Shown here one piece after another: positions 34,532 through 44,129 of a stretch of 64,000 bases of DNA. Origin of the DNA: an uncultured Bacteroidales bacterium (GTDB taxonomy: Bacteria > Bacteroidota > Bacteroidia > Bacteroidales > Muribaculaceae); assembly GCA_949285735.1 (NCBI GenBank), contig CASEAQ010000009.1, positions 1 through 64,000 on the forward strand, written 5' to 3'. Numbering within the stretch: position 1 is the first letter of the stretch; every line of letters begins with the position of its first letter. A model generated the notes under the pieces. The model had not been told where the DNA came from, searched no databases, and was given only the letters and a program-made list of their open reading frames with translations. The translations under genes and the position numbers were made by a program.

Positions 34532-35371
34532 ATGATAATGAAAAAGGTATTATTAGGATTGTCGTGCATGATGGTTGCGCTGAATGTGGCGGCACAAGAG
34601 AAAGGTCGCTTTGAGGTTTACGACATGGACAACTTCAAGTTGCATGTTTATTACACTAACGATGCGCTTGGCGACGCAAGTTATATAATCGAAGGCGACA
34701 GTGTGGTGGTGACGATGGAGCAGCCACTTTTCAAGGATAATGTTGCCGAATTTGACGCATATCTTGCCCGTCTTGGCAAGCCTGTGGAGCAGCGCATCGC
34801 CGATTACCACATTGGTGGAACTGGCGACAGTGATTTGGTAATGGCAGAGGGTATGCCCGAATTTACCAAAGGGGAGGTTTATGGCGGCATGATGGCTGGG
34901 TTTGCCAAAGCGTTTGGCGACGCAATCGCCCCGCTGCCAACTGGCAAGGCGTCGGAGGTTGCTTTTGGCAGCAAGCAAACTTATGCCGGGGTTGAGTTCC
35001 GGTTCAATCGAGGCGCAGCGACCGATTTCCCTGGGGCGAGCATCTTGATAGGCGGCAAGGTGTATTTCACGCACTGGGCTCCGCAGAAGGCGCACGTCAA
35101 CCATTTGCAGGTGTCGTCGATGGCTGCCATTGATGCCGAAATTGCCGAGGCTCGGCGTGCGTTGCAGTCGGGAGCGAAGCTGTTTATCGGCGGTCATGGT
35201 GGCGCAGCCGATGTCGAAGCCGTGCGGTTCAAAATTGGCTATCTGCAAACGTTGAAAAAACTCAGAGATGCCAATCCCGATGCCGACAGCTTTGTTGAAG
35301 CCGTGAAGCGTAGCTATCCAGGCTTGCCCGGCGAGGCTGGACTGCCCGACCTTGCAAAGGCGTTGTATTGA
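34532..35371 (+). CDS. Exported metallo-beta-lactamase-like protein with degenerate metal site
   Basis: A 279-residue protein with a signal peptide (MKKVLLGLSCMMVALNVAAQE). DASYIIEGDSVVVTMEQPLF followed by YLARLGKPVEQRIADYHIGGTGDSDLV resembles the start of MBL-fold hydrolases, where an HxHxDH motif would normally precede IGG; here only DYHIGGTGDSD remains. GAKLFIGGHGGAADVEAV resembles the later GHG segment. So the fold is inferred, and catalysis is doubtful or altered. Expression is probably controlled by the divergent HxlR regulator. An in-frame ATG two codons on (34538) is an equally good start. Confidence 0.6.
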   Translation: MIMKKVLLGLSCMMVALNVAAQEKGRFEVYDMDNFKLHVYYTNDALGDASYIIEGDSVVVTMEQPLFKDNVAEFDAYLARLGKPVEQRIADYHIGGTGDSDLVMAEGMPEFTKGEVYGGMMAGFAKAFGDAIAPLPTGKASEVAFGSKQTYAGVEFRFNRGAATDFPGASILIGGKVYFTHWAPQKAHVNHLQVSSMAAIDAEIAEARRALQSGAKLFIGGHGGAADVEAVRFKIGYLQTLKKLRDANPDADSFVEAVKRSYPGLPGEAGLPDLAKALY

Positions 35372-35470
35372 TTCTTGTGAGAAATGCGATATTCGAGCAG
35401 GGTACACTACCGACAGTGCGCCCTGCTTGTCGTATTGTAGATATTGCCGAATCTGCTTTGCGGCATTTTA

Positions 35471-35502
35471 TTTGCCCGTGCGTTTATCTTGGTGTATCTT
35501 TG
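35471..35502 (+). promoter_or_regulatory. Promoter of ruvX, predicting a leaderless mRNA
   Basis: TTTG followed after 20 nt by TATCTTTG is a full consensus match. Only four bases separate the -7 box from the ruvX ATG, so the expected start of transcription falls at or next to the start codon. Confidence 0.65.
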
Positions 35503-35506
35503 TGGC

Positions 35507-35935
35507 ATGGGACGTATTTTATCAATAGATTTTGGGCGCAAGCGCACGGGGATAGCAGTTACCGATGTGCTCCAGATTGTTGCCAACGGGCTTGCCACAG
35601 TTCCGACGGCGCAAGTTGTCGATTTCCTGAAAAAGTATATGGCACAGGAGCCTGTTGACTTGATTGTCGTCGGGCAGCCAAAGCAGTTGAACGGGCAGCC
35701 AAGCGAGAGCACCCGTTACCTCAACCCGTTTCTTGCGCGGTTGAAGCGGGAGATTCCCGGTGTGCCCGTGGAGATGTATGACGAGCGTTTCACCTCGTCG
35801 ATTGCCCATCGCTCGATGATCGACGGCGGGATGAAAAAAATGGATCGCCGCGACAAGGATATAGTCGATACCATTGCTGCCACAATCATTCTCAACGACT
35901 ACCTCCAAAGCCGCCAATACAGGACGCAGCTGTGA
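35507..35935 (+). CDS. ruvX: Putative Holliday junction resolvase / pre-16S rRNA nuclease (YqgF)
   Basis: The start MGRILSIDFGRKRTGIAV was chosen because the RNase H-like fold begins with this Asp-containing strand; upstream codons overlap the promoter. The 142-residue length is typical. Further acidic residues are in IVVGQPKQLNG, VEMYDERFTSSIA and RRDKDIVDTIAATIIL. The family matures 16S rRNA ends in Escherichia coli and has been proposed as a junction resolvase. Confidence 0.92.
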   Translation: MGRILSIDFGRKRTGIAVTDVLQIVANGLATVPTAQVVDFLKKYMAQEPVDLIVVGQPKQLNGQPSESTRYLNPFLARLKREIPGVPVEMYDERFTSSIAHRSMIDGGMKKMDRRDKDIVDTIAATIILNDYLQSRQYRTQL

Positions 35936-36340
35936 CCATCGGCGAGGTCTTTTCCTTGCGGCTATGAGGCTGGCTAACCCCCATCTCGATTCCTGAATGG
36001 GGGAGCGTGCTGCGAGGGTTGTTAATAAGTTTACCTGCGAAACTGTTTTGCAAGTAGTGGGGGATTTAGTAATTTTACGGGCAAAATCATGAGCCTGTTT
36101 AAATTTTAGGGAATCGTTTTTATTATTGGAACAATCAAAAGGTGTGTTCACGTTTTCGAGCATCTTTTTCACGGTCGTGCCTGATTGCTATTTTTCGACG
36201 CTTGGCAAGATGATTTAGGCAGTAGCAACGAGACGGTTCGGCTGCAAGAGAGACGGGAAAAAGTTTGCTTCAAACCGTTGGGCAATGAAATTTAAACAGA
36301 TTCTTGGGAAAAACATAACTCACTTAAACACGATAGTAGT
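35936..36340. other. Intergenic region before dnaE, no gene seen
   Basis: About 400 bp with no credible reading frame. There is no complete TTTG-n20-TAnnTTTG promoter; TATTTTTC near 36190 is the nearest -7 match. Confidence 0.5.
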
Positions 36341-39300
36341 ATGCAACCGTTTGTCCATCTTCATGTGCATTCACAATACTCGGTGCTTGACGGTCAGGCA
36401 TCAATCAAGTCGCTTGTTGACAAGGCTATTGCCAACGGCATGAAAGGCATAGCGTTGACCGACCACGGCAATATGTTTGGCATAAAGGAGTTTTACAACT
36501 ATTGCAATTCGGTGAACTCGGGTGTCAACAAGGAGATAAAAGAGCTGAAGAAACAACTGTCGGCAGCCGAGAGTGCCGAGGTTGCCGATGTCGCGGCAAT
36601 CGAGGAGCTTAAGGGCAAGATTGCCGAGGCTCAGGGCAGGCTGTTCAAACCTATATTCGGTTGCGAGATGTATGTTGCCGAAAAGACGCTGTATGACCGC
36701 ACGTCGAAGCACGACACCGGTCGGCACCTGGTGGTACTTGCCAAGAATCTCAAGGGGTATCACAACCTTGTGAAGCTGGTGTCGAAGGCGTGGACCGACG
36801 GATTCTATTCCCACCCGCGTACCGACAAGGAGAACCTTGAAAAATATCACGAGGGGCTTATGGTGTGCTCGGCTTGTCTCGGCGGTGAGATACCGAAGTT
36901 GATTCTCAACGGGCAGATAGACGAAGCCCGCGAGGTGGCAAAATGGTTCAAGGGTGTGTTTGGCGACGATTATTATCTTGAGTTGCAGCGGCACAAGGCT
37001 ACCGTGCCACGTGCCAATCACGAGACATTCCCCTTGCAGCAGGAGGTGAACGAGGTGCTGAAGCAGCTTTCAGAGGAACTTGGGATAAAGCTCGTGTGCA
37101 CCAACGATGTCCACTTTGTCAACGAGACCGATGCCGAGGCACACGACCGCTTGATATGCGTATCGACGGGCAAGGCTCTCAACGACCCCAAGCGAATGCT
37201 ATACTCGAAGCAGGAGTGGATGAAGACCCAGGAGGAGATGAACGAAGTGTTCAGCGACTGCCCCGAGGCGTTGAGCAACACTCTTGAACTGCTCGACAAG
37301 ACCGAGTTTTATTCAATCGACCACGACCCGATTTTGCCTAACTTCCCGTTGCCCGAAGGGTTTACCGACAATAACGACTACTTGCGCCACCTCGTGTATG
37401 AGGGTGCGAAACGCTTGTGGGGCGAAAATCTCGACGACGAGCACCGCGAGCGCATCGACTTTGAGCTCGACACCATAAAGAACATGGGATTCCCTGGCTA
37501 CTTCCTCATCGTGCAAGACTTCATCAAGGCTGCACGGCAGATGGGCGTGTCGGTGGGGCCCGGACGTGGTTCGGCTGCAGGTTCGGCTGTGGCTTATTGC
37601 CTCGGGATAACGCAAATCGACCCAATCAAATATGACTTGCTGTTTGAGCGTTTCCTCAACCCCGACCGTATATCGTTGCCCGATATTGATATCGACTTCG
37701 ACGACGACGGCAGGGCAAAGGTGCTGAAGTACGTTACCGAAAAATATGGTGCCGAGAAGGTGGCACACATCATCACGTATGGCACTATGGCGGCAAAGAT
37801 GGCGATAAAAGATGTGGCTCGCGTCGAGGAGTTGCCGTTGCCCGAGAGCGACAGGCTTGCCAAGTTCATACCCAGCAAGCCCAACGATATGCCCGAGGAC
37901 GACAAAGGTAAAAAATACAAAATCACCATAAAGAATTGCTTGAAGAGCTTCCCCGAGTTTCAAGCCGAGCTGAACAGTCCTAATTCGGTGGTTGTCGAAA
38001 CGATAAAGTATGCCGAGGCGCTCGAAGGAAACGTGCGCAACACGGGCGTACACGCCTGTGGCGTGATTATCGGGCGCGACGACATCACCGACTGGGTGCC
38101 GGTGAGCACTGCTCCCGACAAGGACGGCAACAAGATGCTCGTGACGCAATATGAGGGCAGCGTGATTGAATCGACGGGGTTGATCAAGATGGACTTCCTC
38201 GGACTGAAGACGTTGTCGATTATAAAAGAAGCCATCGCCAACATCAAGGAGACGCGAGGCATTGACATCGACATCGACACCATCGACATCGATGACCCTA
38301 AGACTTACAAGCTATATTGCGAGGGGCGTACTACGGGAACGTTCCAGTTTGAATCGGCTGGTATGCAAAAATACCTCATCGAGTTGCAGCCAAGCACGTT
38401 CGAGGACTTGATTGCCATGAACGCGCTCTACCGCCCGGGACCAATGGAATATATCCCCGACTTCATCAGGCGCAAGAAAGGGGAGCAGCCCATCGTGTAT
38501 GACATACCGGTGATGGAAAAATACTTGAAGGACACGTATGGCATCACTGTGTATCAGGAGCAGGTGATGTTGCTGTCGCGCCTGTTGGCTGGGTTCACGC
38601 GAGGCGAGTCCGACGTGCTGCGCAAGGCGATGGGTAAGAAGCAAATCGACAAGCTGACAGCGTTGAAGCCCAAGTTCATAAACGGCGGTGCAGAACGCGG
38701 GTACGACAAGGACGTTCTTGAGAAGATATGGCACGACTGGGAGAAGTTTGCTTCATACGCCTTCAACAAGAGCCACGCCACGTGCTACAGCTGGGTGGCA
38801 TTCCAGACGGCATACTTGAAAGCCAATTACCCGTCGGAGTACATGGCAGCCGTGTTGAGTCGCAACCTGAGCGACATCGACAAGCTCACCAAGTTCATGG
38901 ACGAGTGCAAGTCGATGCATATCGAAGTGAAAGGTCCCGACATAAATGAAAGTTACGTTTCGTTCAGCGCAAACAAGAAGGGCAACATACGCTTCGGCTT
39001 GGCTGGCATAAAGAGTGTGGGCATCAACGCCGTGAACGCGATAATCGACGAGCGCAAAGCCAACGGGCCCTACAAGTCGATTTTCGACTTCGTGGAGCGC
39101 GTCAACCTGTCGAGCTGCAACCGCAAGACACTCGAAGCCTTGGCACTGTCGGGAGCATTCGACTGCTTCGACGACATTTCGCGAGAGGACTTCTTTGAGA
39201 AGAATGCCAAGGACGAGACTTTCTCGGAAGTGATTATGCGCTATGGGCAGAAGTATCAAGCCGACAAGCAGTCGCAAGTGACTTCGCTCTTCGGCGGCGA

Positions 39301-39991
39301 CGAGATAATAGAGACTTCGCGCCCGATGATACCGAAAGCCGCGAAGTGGCCCAACATAACGAGGCTTGAGAAGGAGCGCGAGCTGGTGGGAATGTACCTC
39401 TCGGCACACCCCCTCGACCCGTTCTATATCGAGATAGAATATGGTTGCAACACCCGCATCAAGGATTTGAAAGAGAAGTCCGACCTTCTCGACAAGGAGC
39501 TTTCGTTTGGCGGCATCGTCGTTGGATATGACGTGAAGCCCTCGAAGCGCGGCACCAACTACGGCATATTGAAAATTGAGGATTATTCGGGCACTGCCGA
39601 GTTTTTCCTGTTTGGCAACAATTTCATCAATTTCGGCAAGTATGGCGTAGTGGGCACACCAATCATGGTGAGGGGAGCCTACCAGAAGAACAAGTTCAAC
39701 GGGCGTGTCGATTTCAACATATCGTCGATCGAGCTGCTCGAAAATGTGAAAGGCAAGTTGCTGAGGAGCATCACCGTGCAGCTTCCCGAGACGGTCATCA
39801 ACAATTCTTTGGTGGGAACATTCAAGTCGTTCATGACGCAATCGACCGAAAACCGCGGCGACCTGTATTTTGTGATTTGCGACGAGCATAACCACCGCAA
39901 CGTGCAACTGCTGTCGCGCTTCAAGATACCCATCACGCGCCGACTTGTCGATACGCTTAATTCCGAAGAAATTAAATTTACAATCAATTAA
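36341..39991 (+). CDS. dnaE: DNA polymerase III alpha subunit
   Basis: DnaE is the replicative polymerase. The 1216-residue protein opens with the PHP domain (FVHLHVHSQYSVLDGQAS, IALTDHGNMFG). The polymerase core has VGPGRGSAAGSAVAYCLGI, LPDIDIDFDDDGR with catalytic aspartates, NALYRPGPMEYIPDFIRRK and FASYAFNKSHATCYSWVAFQTAYLKANYP. A helix-hairpin-helix region and an OB fold (SKRGTNYGILKIEDYSGTAEFFLFG) follow. No proofreading exonuclease domain is inserted in the PHP domain, so this is the DnaE, not PolC, type. Thioredoxin follows by 31 bp. Confidence 0.96.
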   Translation: MQPFVHLHVHSQYSVLDGQASIKSLVDKAIANGMKGIALTDHGNMFGIKEFYNYCNSVNSGVNKEIKELKKQLSAAESAEVADVAAIEELKGKIAEAQGRLFKPIFGCEMYVAEKTLYDRTSKHDTGRHLVVLAKNLKGYHNLVKLVSKAWTDGFYSHPRTDKENLEKYHEGLMVCSACLGGEIPKLILNGQIDEAREVAKWFKGVFGDDYYLELQRHKATVPRANHETFPLQQEVNEVLKQLSEELGIKLVCTNDVHFVNETDAEAHDRLICVSTGKALNDPKRMLYSKQEWMKTQEEMNEVFSDCPEALSNTLELLDKTEFYSIDHDPILPNFPLPEGFTDNNDYLRHLVYEGAKRLWGENLDDEHRERIDFELDTIKNMGFPGYFLIVQDFIKAARQMGVSVGPGRGSAAGSAVAYCLGITQIDPIKYDLLFERFLNPDRISLPDIDIDFDDDGRAKVLKYVTEKYGAEKVAHIITYGTMAAKMAIKDVARVEELPLPESDRLAKFIPSKPNDMPEDDKGKKYKITIKNCLKSFPEFQAELNSPNSVVVETIKYAEALEGNVRNTGVHACGVIIGRDDITDWVPVSTAPDKDGNKMLVTQYEGSVIESTGLIKMDFLGLKTLSIIKEAIANIKETRGIDIDIDTIDIDDPKTYKLYCEGRTTGTFQFESAGMQKYLIELQPSTFEDLIAMNALYRPGPMEYIPDFIRRKKGEQPIVYDIPVMEKYLKDTYGITVYQEQVMLLSRLLAGFTRGESDVLRKAMGKKQIDKLTALKPKFINGGAERGYDKDVLEKIWHDWEKFASYAFNKSHATCYSWVAFQTAYLKANYPSEYMAAVLSRNLSDIDKLTKFMDECKSMHIEVKGPDINESYVSFSANKKGNIRFGLAGIKSVGINAVNAIIDERKANGPYKSIFDFVERVNLSSCNRKTLEALALSGAFDCFDDISREDFFEKNAKDETFSEVIMRYGQKYQADKQSQVTSLFGGDEIIETSRPMIPKAAKWPNITRLEKERELVGMYLSAHPLDPFYIEIEYGCNTRIKDLKEKSDLLDKELSFGGIVVGYDVKPSKRGTNYGILKIEDYSGTAEFFLFGNNFINFGKYGVVGTPIMVRGAYQKNKFNGRVDFNISSIELLENVKGKLLRSITVQLPETVINNSLVGTFKSFMTQSTENRGDLYFVICDEHNHRNVQLLSRFKIPITRRLVDTLNSEEIKFTIN

Positions 39992-40022
39992 TATATCACA
40001 CACAATTCAACACTTAAAAATT

Positions 40023-40340
40023 ATGGCATTTGTTTTTACCGACGACAATGCAGCCCAGGAAATACAATCGGGCAAGCCAGTCGTAATCGACTTTTGGGCA
40101 ACATGGTGTATGCCCTGCAAACGTATTGCTCCCATCATCGATGAACTCGCAGCCGAATATGAGGGGCGTGTCCTCATCGGGAAGTATAACGTTGAAGATG
40201 GCAACGACCTTGCCACCGAGTTTGGAATACGCAACATTCCCACGTTGCTTTTCTTCAAAGATGGCAAGTTGGTGGGCGACCGCATGGTGGGCGCGCAGCC
40301 AAAGGCTGAAATCGAAGCCCGCGTGAAGGAGTTGCTCTAA
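40023..40340 (+). CDS. trxA: Thioredoxin with CMPC active site
   Basis: A 105-residue cytosolic thioredoxin starting MAFVFTDDNAAQEIQ; the longer frame runs into dnaE. The active site reads FWATWCMPCKRIAP, so the common CGPC is CMPC here, and the cis-proline motif is IRNIPTLLFFKDGK. The change of Gly to Met between the cysteines could shift redox potential or partner choice. It is followed by a long perfect hairpin that ends the transcript. Confidence 0.93.
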   Translation: MAFVFTDDNAAQEIQSGKPVVIDFWATWCMPCKRIAPIIDELAAEYEGRVLIGKYNVEDGNDLATEFGIRNIPTLLFFKDGKLVGDRMVGAQPKAEIEARVKELL

Positions 40341-40385
40341 CCATCTCGATAAGCCATGGCGCAGTGGCAGCTATGGCGCAAGATG

Positions 40386-40458
40386 AAATTGCACATTGTT
40401 GCAGGCAGTGGGAGGTTGTGTACCTCCTTTGCCGCAACAATGTGCAATTTTCTATTTT
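40386..40458 (+). terminator. Long double hairpin terminator after trxA
   Basis: AAATTGCACATTGTTGC pairs perfectly with GCAACAATGTGCAATTT, enclosing a smaller hairpin (GGAGG/CCTCC), followed by TTCTATTTTTT. Confidence 0.85.
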
Positions 40459-40508
40459 TTAAGCAAGAGCCATGGCACTTTCATCTAAAGTGAATGATGG
40501 GGTATGGG

Positions 40509-40608
40509 GGGGCGGCGGAGCCGTCCAACTATGCCTTAACCGAGGGTGACGTAAGTAACCCTCGGAACAGAACCACCCACACAGCAGGGCCTCGAAGAGG
40601 TCCAACGT
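40509..40608 (-). repeat. Structured interspersed repeat, copy 5 (inverted, inner hairpin lost)
   Basis: On the minus strand it reads A (CCTC TTC GAGG), B (CCGAGGGT/ACCCTCGG without the inner GCCC stem) and C (GGACGGC TCC GCCGCC). It is head-to-head with copy 6, about 65 bp away. Confidence 0.8.
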
Positions 40609-40665
40609 GCCGCTTTGGTGATGCCGAACTGTGGATATGAAGGGCGTTGTTATTTCGCACAATTG

Positions 40666-40789
40666 AGCTCCGTTGGACTTCTCCGAAGCCCTGGGCAGGG
40701 TGGAGATCGCTGTCCGACGGTTCCTTGCCCACTGCGTGGGGCTGCGTCACCATCGGTTAAGACATAGTTGGACGGCTCCGCCGCCCTGC
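40666..40789 (+). repeat. Structured interspersed repeat, copy 6
   Basis: Complete copy with hairpin A changed to CTTC TCC GAAG, a paired change from CCTC/GAGG that is found elsewhere only in copy 7. Hairpin B has CCGA/TCGG plus GGT/ACC and inner CCCAC/GTGGG. Hairpin C has loop TCC. It lies just downstream of the methyltransferase gene. Confidence 0.85.
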
Positions 40790-40836
40790 TTATTGGCGAT
40801 ATAGATGTATATGGAATTTTGTTGTGCATCAATGGT

Positions 40837-43800
40837 TTAATCTTCGATCAGTTCATCGCCCATGCGATATTTGATGTCATAATTGATAATGAAGTCAAGT
40901 TCCTCGTCGGTGAAGCCGTAATGTTTTGCAAGAACTTTATCGATTTCGTCAATGATAGGTTTGGATTTGCGTACATAATATTGCTTTTGCAATACATTTC
41001 CATGATTTGTATTTACAATCTTTTCTGTTGAAAATTCATCCAATGAGGCAATATACTTTTTACCTAAAATAGTTAATTCATTGGAAATAGTATTCACACA
41101 ATCAGAAAATCTGAATCCAAATACCTGATAATCACCAAGATTAAACATGTCAAAATGGCATGAATAGTACCACCAAAATACATCACTGCTCAACATTGAA
41201 ACAATAACATAAGAGTTGAATTTCTCAAAAGAGGCCTTTTTTTCGCTCCTATTATCAGTTCCAAAAGGTACATTTAGAAAAACTTTCCAATATCTTCCTC
41301 CTGCGGAACGATAATAAACATTATTCCCTTGTTTACTTTTTTCTATTGATATTGGTTTATTGCTATAAAATTTTTGCAATATAGGCATCTCTATTTCATT
41401 AGATATTTTTAATATCGATATTGTGAGTGACTTAATGTCTTCTGCTTGACGTGTGTATTTTAAAGAAAGGAATAACAGATGTCTCCATTCTGAGAGCCAG
41501 CGATTGATTTTTGTTGTAAAAAGTTCGCCACATCCATTCCTACATATAATTTCAATTATTAAGCGTTGATCTACTCCATTGAATAGCCCACTTGGCCTTT
41601 CATCATAACACGAAATCCAAGTATCATGGGTATGATATGGCTTAATAATTTTTTGTAAGCTTTCCATTCTACTTGTATTCATTGAGGGTAAAGGCACAAT
41701 AAGGCCGATAAAACTTGACTTTCTCGTTAGAACAAAACATCTTTCCGCAATATAAGCATGCAGATTTCCGCAACTTTCAGTTTTATAATCATTTATCTTG
41801 TACAAATCTGATATAGCTTTGCCAGTTTTCTTATCTTTCTTATTGTATTCCACATACGGCGGATTACCAATAATCACATCAAAACCTCCATTGTCGTGGA
41901 TTATTTGGTAGAACTCGGCGAGCCAGTGGAATGGTTGGTGCGTTCGCAGCCATTCATCGTATGGCAAATTAGTGGTGGCGTGCATACGGCGGTTGAGCAA
42001 TTCGTTGAGTTTGGCGAGGCGTTCATTCAATCCACGCTTTGCCTGCTTGAATGTCGCCATCTCTTCGCTTTGCGTGAATTGCACAGCCTTGAAGGTCTCG
42101 TATGCCGTGGCGACGAGTTGCATTTCGGTTTCCACTTTTTCGCGAAACTCCTGGTTGGCAAACATGTCGCCCCATGTGAGGTCGCGGTTCAATTCCTCAT
42201 CGGTGGCATATCCAACCAACGTGTTACCGCAACGAATGTTGAAGTCGATGTCGGGCAGCGGGTCGAGCCCCATGTTGTCGGCACGGAAGTCCACCTCCAC
42301 CACTGCCATCATCTTCAAGAACAGGCGCAGCTTGGCAATCTCGGTAGCCTCTGCCATTATGTCAACGCCATAAAGGTTGCGCAGAATGATGCTCTTATAA
42401 ATGAAGTATTGAATGTTGCTGCGGTAGCGATGGGCGATTTCGTCCAATTCGGGCTTGAACCAGTTGGGATTCTCGGCATTGAACTCCTGCATTCGCTCGA
42501 TGCACACCTCGTAGAGCGGCTCAAGAATGTTCATGGCGGCGAAAAGGAAAGCCCCCGAGCCACAGGTAGGGTCAAGGATGGTGACACGCTGCAACGCCTT
42601 GTAGAAGTGGAGAACAAACAGGCGGTCGTCGGCATCGTGCAGCAAGTCATAGACAAACGAGCGTATGTCGAGGTTGTAGGTGATGAAGTCGTTGATGTGC
42701 GTGATTTCGCCGCTGCCGATTTTCTTGAGCAGCGTGTCGCAACGGTTGAGCCGTTCCACCGTCTCGCGCCATATCTCCGTGGGCAGCGCGAAAGCCTCAG
42801 GCGTCCGCGTGTTCCACTCCTTGCGGCGTGCTAACAGGTCGGGAGCTGTGGTGTCGAGCCCCACGGCGATACCGTCGGGAATGCGGCTGCGCCAGTCGGT
42901 CGTGTAGCCCTTCTTTACAGCGTCATAGACGTAGCGGTCGCCGCTCTGCCGCAGCGTGTGCCACACATAGCCGTCGGCACGTAACGCTTCGGGCGAAGTC
43001 TCTGCCACTTTGTCCATTAGGAACGGCAGTATGCAGTTCTTGCCGATATATTCGGTGATGTCTTCCTTGGTGTAGTAAGCCCCCATCTGCGCGCGGTCGT
43101 TGATGTACTGCTCGAAGATATAGCCAAGCACGTCGGGGTTGATGTCCTTGCCGCTTGCCGTGATGCGCGTGTCGAGGTGCCACCGCCAAGTGTCGAAGAA
43201 GCCGAACAGGCGCGCAAAAGCATCGTCGGCGATGTCGATGTCGGTGTATTCAAGCTCCAACTGGTGCTTGTCGAACATTCCGCCGTTGAGGTAAGGAATG
43301 CGCCCATACACGTTCTCGAACTCGTCGCTGTGGCGTGGCGAGTTGAGCCCCCCTTGGAACAGCTCGGAAAGGAAGCCGCGGTAGAATGTCTTGAAGAAGT
43401 GGTTTTCGCCACGCTCACGCTGCACCCACACCAGCTTTTCCCGCAGGTAGTCGAAGTTGCCGTCGAGGAAGCCCTTCTTTTGAATGAAGTAGCAGAACAT
43501 GAGGCGGTTGAGCATGACCGACGTGTACCATTGCTTGTTGCGGTTGTCGGTGGCAGGTATATGGTCGTCGATGCCGCTTATGAAGCCAGCAAACGCCTTG
43601 TGTTCCTTGCGGAAACCTGCGTAGAAGTCCTTGGTGATTTTCTCGGAGTTAACGGCAAACGCCCCTTGCACGCGCTCCTTCACGTCAACGATGGTGGTCT
43701 GCTCATCGATGTCGAACGACAGGTCGGGAATCTTGGAGAACAGGAAATCGGCCTTGGCGGCGTTCTCATATTCGATGGTCACGATGTCGCGCTTCTCCAC

Positions 43801-44115
43801 GGTCTTTACCGGGGCAATCCATTGCTGGTGTTCGGTGCCGGGAATGTAGAAGATGCAAATGTAGTCGTTGGCGTTGCGCCGCAGCTTGCCGTCGATGCGC
43901 TTGCAAAGGGTGTTGGCGGGTATTTTATCGACGGCGCACGTCAATATCTGGAAGCCGTTGCGCTCTGCCACGGTGACAATGCTATATTCCTTGCCGTCGA
44001 TGGCTATCGGCGCGAGTTCGGCTGCTCCGTGAAAGCGGTTCCAGCCCATTTCGGTGATGAATAGCCCGCGGAAGTCGGCGTCCTTGATGTACAGGTTGAA
44101 TGTATTTCGTTTCAT
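40837..44115 (-). CDS. Eco57I-type adenine-specific DNA methyltransferase of a two-gene defence system
   Basis: A 1092-residue protein. SAM-binding motif I is LDPTCGSGAFLFAA (about residues 514-527), followed by NLYGVDIMAEATEIAKLRL; catalytic motif IV is FDVIIGNPPYVEY (about 745-757). NPPY marks an N6-adenine methylase, and the order I-IV with a long C-terminal region fits the Eco57I/type IIG class. The N-terminal 450 residues have YTSVMLNRLMFCYFIQKKGFLDGN and GAYYTKEDITEYI, common in methylases working with helicases. Residues from about 742 to the end form the target-recognition part and are coded by clearly AT-richer DNA. No nuclease motif is seen; the partner helicase, 14 bp upstream, carries a PLD domain. 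It probably both protects self DNA and defines the recognised site. Confidence 0.85.
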   Translation of the reverse strand: MKRNTFNLYIKDADFRGLFITEMGWNRFHGAAELAPIAIDGKEYSIVTVAERNGFQILTCAVDKIPANTLCKRIDGKLRRNANDYICIFYIPGTEHQQWIAPVKTVEKRDIVTIEYENAAKADFLFSKIPDLSFDIDEQTTIVDVKERVQGAFAVNSEKITKDFYAGFRKEHKAFAGFISGIDDHIPATDNRNKQWYTSVMLNRLMFCYFIQKKGFLDGNFDYLREKLVWVQRERGENHFFKTFYRGFLSELFQGGLNSPRHSDEFENVYGRIPYLNGGMFDKHQLELEYTDIDIADDAFARLFGFFDTWRWHLDTRITASGKDINPDVLGYIFEQYINDRAQMGAYYTKEDITEYIGKNCILPFLMDKVAETSPEALRADGYVWHTLRQSGDRYVYDAVKKGYTTDWRSRIPDGIAVGLDTTAPDLLARRKEWNTRTPEAFALPTEIWRETVERLNRCDTLLKKIGSGEITHINDFITYNLDIRSFVYDLLHDADDRLFVLHFYKALQRVTILDPTCGSGAFLFAAMNILEPLYEVCIERMQEFNAENPNWFKPELDEIAHRYRSNIQYFIYKSIILRNLYGVDIMAEATEIAKLRLFLKMMAVVEVDFRADNMGLDPLPDIDFNIRCGNTLVGYATDEELNRDLTWGDMFANQEFREKVETEMQLVATAYETFKAVQFTQSEEMATFKQAKRGLNERLAKLNELLNRRMHATTNLPYDEWLRTHQPFHWLAEFYQIIHDNGGFDVIIGNPPYVEYNKKDKKTGKAISDLYKINDYKTESCGNLHAYIAERCFVLTRKSSFIGLIVPLPSMNTSRMESLQKIIKPYHTHDTWISCYDERPSGLFNGVDQRLIIEIICRNGCGELFTTKINRWLSEWRHLLFLSLKYTRQAEDIKSLTISILKISNEIEMPILQKFYSNKPISIEKSKQGNNVYYRSAGGRYWKVFLNVPFGTDNRSEKKASFEKFNSYVIVSMLSSDVFWWYYSCHFDMFNLGDYQVFGFRFSDCVNTISNELTILGKKYIASLDEFSTEKIVNTNHGNVLQKQYYVRKSKPIIDEIDKVLAKHYGFTDEELDFIINYDIKYRMGDELIED

Positions 44116-44129
44116 GATTCAAAAGTGCG

